From: JAYXXU01 sp049301135
GTDB taxonomy: Bacteria; Pseudomonadota; Gammaproteobacteria; Pseudomonadales; Moraxellaceae
Reading direction: 5' to 3'
DNA length: 35,055 nt
Assembly (NCBI GenBank): GCA_049301135.1
Contig: JBAQKP010000087.1
Coordinates: 1 to 35,055 of the forward strand
The translations under genes and the position numbers were made by a program. The notes below the pieces were generated by a model. The model was given only the letters and a program-made list of their open reading frames with translations, did no database searches and was not told the origin of the DNA. Below, piece after piece: positions 31,076 to 35,055 of the stretch (positions within the stretch are counted from its first letter, which is position 1; the number at the start of each line of letters is the position of its first letter).

Positions 31076-32944
31076 TTAGATGCTCAATTTCTGAACACGA
31101 CGCTTGCCATACACGATCTGTACGATGCCACGCGTCATGATAATCGCGGTAAACATCGAACATAAAATCCCGATGGTCAAGGTGACCGCAAAACCTTTAA
31201 TCGGCCCTGTGCCAATCGCAAACAAGATAAACGCCACCAAAATTGTGGTCAGGTTCGAGTCAAAAATCGTCCCGAATGCCCGATCAAAACCGGCAACAAT
31301 GGCTTGTTTGTTTGATGCACCTTGCTGGAGTTCTTCACGAATTCGCTCAAAAATCAACACGTTAGCATCCACCGCCATGCCGATGGTCAGCACGATACCT
31401 GCAATACCTGGTAAGGAGAGCGCCGCGCCAATCCATGACATTACTGCCAAGATCATCGCAACGTTGACCACCAAGGCAATGTTAGCAATCAAGCCAAACA
31501 CCCGATAGAACACCACCATCCACAGCGCAACCAGTCCAAAACCGATCAATACCGACGTCAGACCTTTTTCGATGTTTTCCTGACCGAGGCTTGGACCGAC
31601 GGTGCGCTCTTCCACAAAGTACATTGGCGCGGCCAATGCACCGGCACGCAGCAGCAAGGCCAGTTCGGCGGCTTCTTGTGGCGTGCCGACGCCGGTAATC
31701 CGGAACTGTGAACCGAGTACCGCTTGCACGGTGGCACGGTTAATCACTACTTTTTCGGCATACGGGGTACGGACTTCGCGCAGCTCACCCGTCAGGGCAT
31801 CTGGCTCGAAGCTGATGCGTTGTTTGTTTTCGATAAACAACACCGCCATCTGTTTGCCGACCGCATTACGGGTGGCATCGCTCATTAAGCGACCACCGGC
31901 CGTGTCGAGGGTGATGTTGACTTGTGACTGGTTGTTTTCATCGAAGCCGCTTTGCGCGTTTTGTACGCGCTCACCGGTCACGATGCGCTGGCGTTGCAGC
32001 AGTACGGGTGCGCCGTCGAGGGTTTCAAACGGAAACGCCTCTGTACCGGCTGGTGCCGCGCCGCCTGTGTAGCTTTCGGCCTCGTCGGCCACCATGCGGA
32101 ATTCAAGGTTGGCCGTGCGACCGAGGACACGTTTGGCTTCGGCAGTGTCTTGGACACCGGGCAGTTGCACCACGATGCGATTGGCACCTTGGGTTTGTAC
32201 CACCGCTTCGGCCACGCCGAGTTCATTGACCCGATTGCGCATGGTGGTCAAGTTTTGGCCGACTGCGTATTGGGTAATCTCTTGGATTTTGGCGTCAGAG
32301 TATTTGAGCTGTAGTGCAAAACCGTCACCGGTCGCAATCGGCACTTGGGTAAAATCAGTGAATTGACGACGCAGTGCATCGGCTGCCGCATTACGACTGG
32401 CGGTATCGGCGAAGTTCAGTTGCATGCCGCCTTCGAGTGGGCGAATGCTGCTGATTTTGAGGTTTTCGCTACGACCAAACCGGCGCACATCGCTCACCGC
32501 AGTTTCTAAGCGTTGCTCGAGGGCTTTTTGCATGTCGACTTCAAGCAAAAAATGCACACCGCCGCGCAAGTCCAACCCGAGTTTCATCGGTGCTGCGCCA
32601 ATCGCCCGCAACCATTCCGGCGTAGTCGGCGCAAGGTTGAGCGCGACTACATAGTTTTCGCCCATGCCGGTGCCGAGTACCGCTTGTGCCTTGCGTTGGT
32701 CATCTAGGCTGTCGAGCCGCAGTAACACTGAGTTATTGCTAAAAGTGCCTTCGTGACTTTTAATGCCTGCTTTATCGAGCACTTGTTTGGCTTGATTCAA
32801 CACGCTCTGATCAATCTGGCTGCCTGCTTTTGCGCCAGTGACCTGAATCGCAGGCTCGTCTGGGTACAAGTTGGGCAAGGCATATAGGGTGCTGATGATG
32901 ATCACCGCGATGATCAGCACATACTTCCATGCAGGATAATGCAT
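31076..32944 (-). CDS. secD: Protein translocase subunit SecD
   Basis: SecD is the larger partner of SecF. In 622 residues there is one N-terminal membrane helix (about 7-25), the motif GLDLRGG (123-129), a large periplasmic P1 domain, then five helices near the C-terminus including AVDANVLIFERIREEL, the proton-relay region with its conserved Asp. The length is close to E. coli SecD (615). AGAAGA lies before the ATG. It sits between yajC and secF. A hairpin with a T-run in the yajC-secD gap may lower expression of secDF relative to yajC. Confidence 0.95.
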   Translation of the reverse strand: MHYPAWKYVLIIAVIIISTLYALPNLYPDEPAIQVTGAKAGSQIDQSVLNQAKQVLDKAGIKSHEGTFSNNSVLLRLDSLDDQRKAQAVLGTGMGENYVVALNLAPTTPEWLRAIGAAPMKLGLDLRGGVHFLLEVDMQKALEQRLETAVSDVRRFGRSENLKISSIRPLEGGMQLNFADTASRNAAADALRRQFTDFTQVPIATGDGFALQLKYSDAKIQEITQYAVGQNLTTMRNRVNELGVAEAVVQTQGANRIVVQLPGVQDTAEAKRVLGRTANLEFRMVADEAESYTGGAAPAGTEAFPFETLDGAPVLLQRQRIVTGERVQNAQSGFDENNQSQVNITLDTAGGRLMSDATRNAVGKQMAVLFIENKQRISFEPDALTGELREVRTPYAEKVVINRATVQAVLGSQFRITGVGTPQEAAELALLLRAGALAAPMYFVEERTVGPSLGQENIEKGLTSVLIGFGLVALWMVVFYRVFGLIANIALVVNVAMILAVMSWIGAALSLPGIAGIVLTIGMAVDANVLIFERIREELQQGASNKQAIVAGFDRAFGTIFDSNLTTILVAFILFAIGTGPIKGFAVTLTIGILCSMFTAIIMTRGIVQIVYGKRRVQKLSI

Positions 32945-32972
32945 TGGCGTTCTTCTTGAGCTTAAAAATGGG

Positions 32973-32994
32973 AAAAACGCGCCAGCAGCGCGTT
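32973..32994 (-). terminator. Possible attenuating hairpin between yajC and secD
   Basis: AACGCGC (32976-32982) and GCGCGTT (32988-32994) form a perfect 7-bp stem with a 5-nt loop. Read on the minus strand the stem runs into TTTTTCCC, so it resembles an intrinsic terminator placed inside the yajC-secD-secF unit. Confidence 0.45.
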
Positions 32995-33006
32995 CGGAAT
33001 CAAGGA

Positions 33007-33336
33007 TTACAGGCTGTTCAGGGTGCCTTCGGGCAAAATCGAGATGATCGCAGCACGTTGCACTTTAATTTCGTTATTAGTGCCTAGCGTAATCACCGCA
33101 TAATCGCCTTCAACTTTCTTTACCCGACCCATCAAGCCACCCGCAAACACCACTTCGTTGCCGGTTTTGACGCTGTCAATCATCGCCCGATGTTCTTTGG
33201 TGCGTTTGGCTTGTGGCCGCCAGATCAAAAAGTAAAAAATGGCAATAAAGCCCGCAATCATCACCACTTGGCCGACCATCGAAGGACCCGCAGGGGCAGC
33301 AGCACTGGCATGTGCCGACGCAATAAACAGACTCAT
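33007..33336 (-). CDS. yajC: Sec translocase accessory protein YajC
   Basis: YajC is a small single-pass inner-membrane protein associated with the SecDF complex. The 109 residues have one membrane helix (about 22-39) followed by IWRPQAKRTKEH, the family signature, and a small soluble domain (VKTGNEVVFAGGLMGRV, EIKVQRAAI). GGAA precedes the ATG. The usual upstream partner tgt (tRNA-guanine transglycosylase) is not here; a cydAB pair lies upstream instead, separated by 270 bp with a terminator, so yajC should have its own promoter. Confidence 0.94.
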   Translation of the reverse strand: MSLFIASAHASAAAPAGPSMVGQVVMIAGFIAIFYFLIWRPQAKRTKEHRAMIDSVKTGNEVVFAGGLMGRVKKVEGDYAVITLGTNNEIKVQRAAIISILPEGTLNSL

Positions 33337-33548
33337 AACACGATTTCCTGAATGATGTCAGTGATCCAGCGGACAGCGGCACGACGCGCAGTTGGCCACA
33401 GGCTGAACAAAGGTTAGCAATTTACCGTTTTATCCGCGGCGGTGCAAACCAAGCGGCGCACACGTCGCCAAACAGCAACATAAAATACTGAGGTGTAGGT
33501 GGGGTTACGCAGGAGGCTTTCAATTGTCACAGCGGCAAAATCCGCACG

Positions 33549-33575
33549 AAAACACCCCGAACGCCGTCGAGGTGT
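33549..33575 (-). terminator. Terminator of cydAB
   Basis: On the minus strand, ACACCTCGA pairs with TCGGGGTGT over 9 bp (one G-T pair, 6-nt loop) and is followed by TTTT. It lies about 30 bp after the cydB stop. The rest of 33337-33606 holds nothing I recognise. Confidence 0.55.
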
Positions 33576-33606
33576 AGTGATGAGGGCTTAAGCAGGGGTC
33601 AGTGGC

Positions 33607-34620
33607 TTAACCGTAGGTCAAATCACGCACCTTGCCGCGAAAAATCCAAAACGCAAACAAGCTATAGGCAATAATCATCGGCACAGTCACCAACGCACCA
33701 ATCAGAATGATGGTGAGTGCTTCGGTTGAACTGGCCGCATCCCATGCTGTCAGTTGGCCGATCACCACATACGGGAACATGCTGTAGGCCAAGCCGACCG
33801 CACCCATAAATAGCGATAGCATCATCAGCGCAAACGGAACCCAACTGCGCCGACCACGCAGCAGATCTGGCTGATTAAAATACCAACGCATCAGCAGCAG
33901 CGCCCCGCCGGTGATCAGTGGAATAAACGCCAAGGCAAAAATCTCCGGCAGCTTAAACCACTTGTCAAATACCAGCGGACTGACCCACGGCGACGCCAGC
34001 GAAATCAGCAACATGCCGATCACCACCGGCCACCACGCCAGTTTTGCCCAGCCGATGGCTTTTTCTTGTAGCTCGCCTTCAGTTTTGATGATCAGCCAAC
34101 ATGCGCCGATCAGGGTATAAGTGGCCGGAACCGCGACCGCAATTGCCAGTGCAAACAGCCAAAATTGCAGCCCTTCGGCAAAGCCAGTCACATAGCGCCC
34201 CAACATATAGCCCTGCATCACCGAAGCCAGTCCTGAACCAAAAATAAACGCCCAGTTCCACCACAGTTGATGTTGCTCACGCGCCTTAACCCGAAAATCA
34301 AACGCCACCCCGCGCAGAATCAACCCGATCAACATAAACATAATCGGCAGGTACAACGCGGTCGAAATAATCGTATTGGCTTTGGGAAATGCGATGAGCA
34401 GTAGCCCAATCCCCAGCACCAGCCATGTTTCGTTGGCATCCCAAAATGGCCCAATCGAGGCCACCATCTGGTTGCGCTCGGTTGCATCGGCGCGGTGCAT
34501 CAGCATGCCGACCCCTAAGTCAAAACCATCGAGCACCACATACACAAACATGGTAAAGCCCAATAACCCGACAAAAATCAACGGCAGCCACTCTGCCCAA
34601 GTCATGTCTATTCCGCTCAT
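33607..34620 (-). CDS. cydB: Cytochrome bd-type ubiquinol oxidase subunit II
   Basis: This is subunit II of a bd-type terminal oxidase, which passes electrons from ubiquinol to oxygen in the inner membrane. The 337-residue, eight-helix protein has VVLDGFDLGVGML (28-40) and FWDANETWLVLG near 59-70, both family hallmarks. It is shorter than E. coli CydB (379) and closer in length to cyanide-insensitive CioB. It overlaps the cydA stop by 4 bp (ATGA), so translation is coupled. No small CydX-like gene follows it. The C-terminus IFRGKVRDLTYG is basic and cytoplasmic. Confidence 0.92.
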   Translation of the reverse strand: MSGIDMTWAEWLPLIFVGLLGFTMFVYVVLDGFDLGVGMLMHRADATERNQMVASIGPFWDANETWLVLGIGLLLIAFPKANTIISTALYLPIMFMLIGLILRGVAFDFRVKAREQHQLWWNWAFIFGSGLASVMQGYMLGRYVTGFAEGLQFWLFALAIAVAVPATYTLIGACWLIIKTEGELQEKAIGWAKLAWWPVVIGMLLISLASPWVSPLVFDKWFKLPEIFALAFIPLITGGALLLMRWYFNQPDLLRGRRSWVPFALMMLSLFMGAVGLAYSMFPYVVIGQLTAWDAASSTEALTIILIGALVTVPMIIAYSLFAFWIFRGKVRDLTYG

Positions 34621-35055
34621 GATGTGGCTCCTGTGCTGGGTTTGATGCTGGACGCAGTATCGGCTGTCACGGTCGCATCCAGCCCTTCGTCTGCCAACGC
34701 CGCAATCGCTTCGCCAGAGCCGCGCGGTGGGGTGTTGGTGGTGACGGTTGGATGCTCCGCCATGTACTTCAGCACACTACAGTACGCCACCAGCAAGAAG
34801 CCGTAGACCACCAGATACAAGCCCAACGTCAGCCCGATGTGTCCAGCGGGGGTAGTGGTGACCATATCTGCGGTGCGAATCACCCCATGTACTAGCCATG
34901 GCTGGCGACCGATTTCGGTGACATACCAACCGGCCAGTACCGCAACCCAACCCGAAAAGGTCATGCCCGCAAACGCATACAGCAATGGCTTAGAAAAGCG
35001 CTGTGCGTCGCCGCCAACTTGACGCAGCCGCCACCAGCCATACCAACTCAAGATC
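34617..35055 (-). CDS. cydA: Cytochrome bd-type ubiquinol oxidase subunit I, C-terminal part
   Basis: This is the last roughly 145 residues of subunit I; the gene continues past the right edge of the window. The visible part includes GWVAVLAGWYVTEIGRQPW, the conserved C-terminal segment with GRQPW, then two membrane helices and a long, poorly conserved cytoplasmic tail (TNTPPRGSGEAI to the end). The heme-binding and Q-loop regions that would tell CydA from CioA lie outside. Its stop overlaps the cydB start. Confidence 0.9.
   Translation of the reverse strand, partial: ILSWYGWWRLRQVGGDAQRFSKPLLYAFAGMTFSGWVAVLAGWYVTEIGRQPWLVHGVIRTADMVTTTPAGHIGLTLGLYLVVYGFLLVAYCSVLKYMAEHPTVTTNTPPRGSGEAIAALADEGLDATVTADTASSIKPSTGATS

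Noticed and set aside
33337..33606. A CydX-like small gene after cydB
   Set aside because: The only short frame with a start encodes about 19 residues without the membrane helix and Trp pattern of CydX.
1..35055. CRISPR arrays, insertion sequences, rRNA and tRNA genes
   Set aside because: No regularly spaced repeats, transposase-like products or cloverleaf-like segments were seen on reading; a dedicated tRNA and ncRNA scan was not possible here.

Overview
The window reads as chromosomal DNA of a free-living Gram-negative gammaproteobacterium. Supporting gene content includes LptE, YajC/SecD/SecF, MacAB, a FabI-type enoyl reductase, a class I ketol-acid reductoisomerase, HolA and a YqhD-type dehydrogenase. 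Several proteins resemble Moraxellaceae/Pseudomonadales versions (BlsA-like BLUF proteins, the acetolactate synthase, the SGNH esterase), but this placement is by recognition only and is tentative. Most of the sequence is moderately GC-rich housekeeping DNA. Three visibly AT-richer pockets look acquired.

Layout, left to right. 1-1609: a double-ATPase peptide importer subunit (YejF type). 1616-3136: an AT-rich, lone OLD-family ATPase/TOPRIM gene (first pocket). 3311-5270: an SGNH esterase, a YidD-like protein and FabI, all on the plus strand. 5342-9642: a minus-strand run macA-macB-S1 protease, the protease carrying a GlyGly-CTERM-like tail. 9880-10521: a second AT-rich pocket with one unrecognised gene and one doubtful small ORF. 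10597-15896: minus-strand genes transcribed in the order DUF4124 protein, DUF4124-like protein, leuS, lptE, holA.

16415-19824: the branched-chain amino acid genes ilvI-ilvH-ilvC, preceded by a 518-bp intergenic region with a good promoter and a 15-bp direct repeat. 19916-21438: the third pocket, holding an LRAT-like protein, the tail of a broken vapC on the opposite strand, and an intact vapBC pair with a palindromic operator over its promoter. 21542-22795: a lipoprotein phosphodiesterase. 22871-26229: a fadA-fadB beta-oxidation pair on the minus strand.

26477-30005: a mixed cluster with two divergent BLUF-like proteins at its ends and an NTF2-like protein, a YqhD-type aldehyde reductase and a GNAT acetyltransferase between them. 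30079-33336: yajC-secD-secF. 33607-35055: cydB and the 3' part of cydA (cytochrome bd-type oxidase), cut by the window edge.

The strongest leads for something new are the LRAT/vapBC pocket, the two BLUF-like proteins that have lost different halves of the photochemical site, and the lone OLD-type nuclease gene. I did not find a CRISPR array, an insertion sequence, an rRNA or a tRNA.
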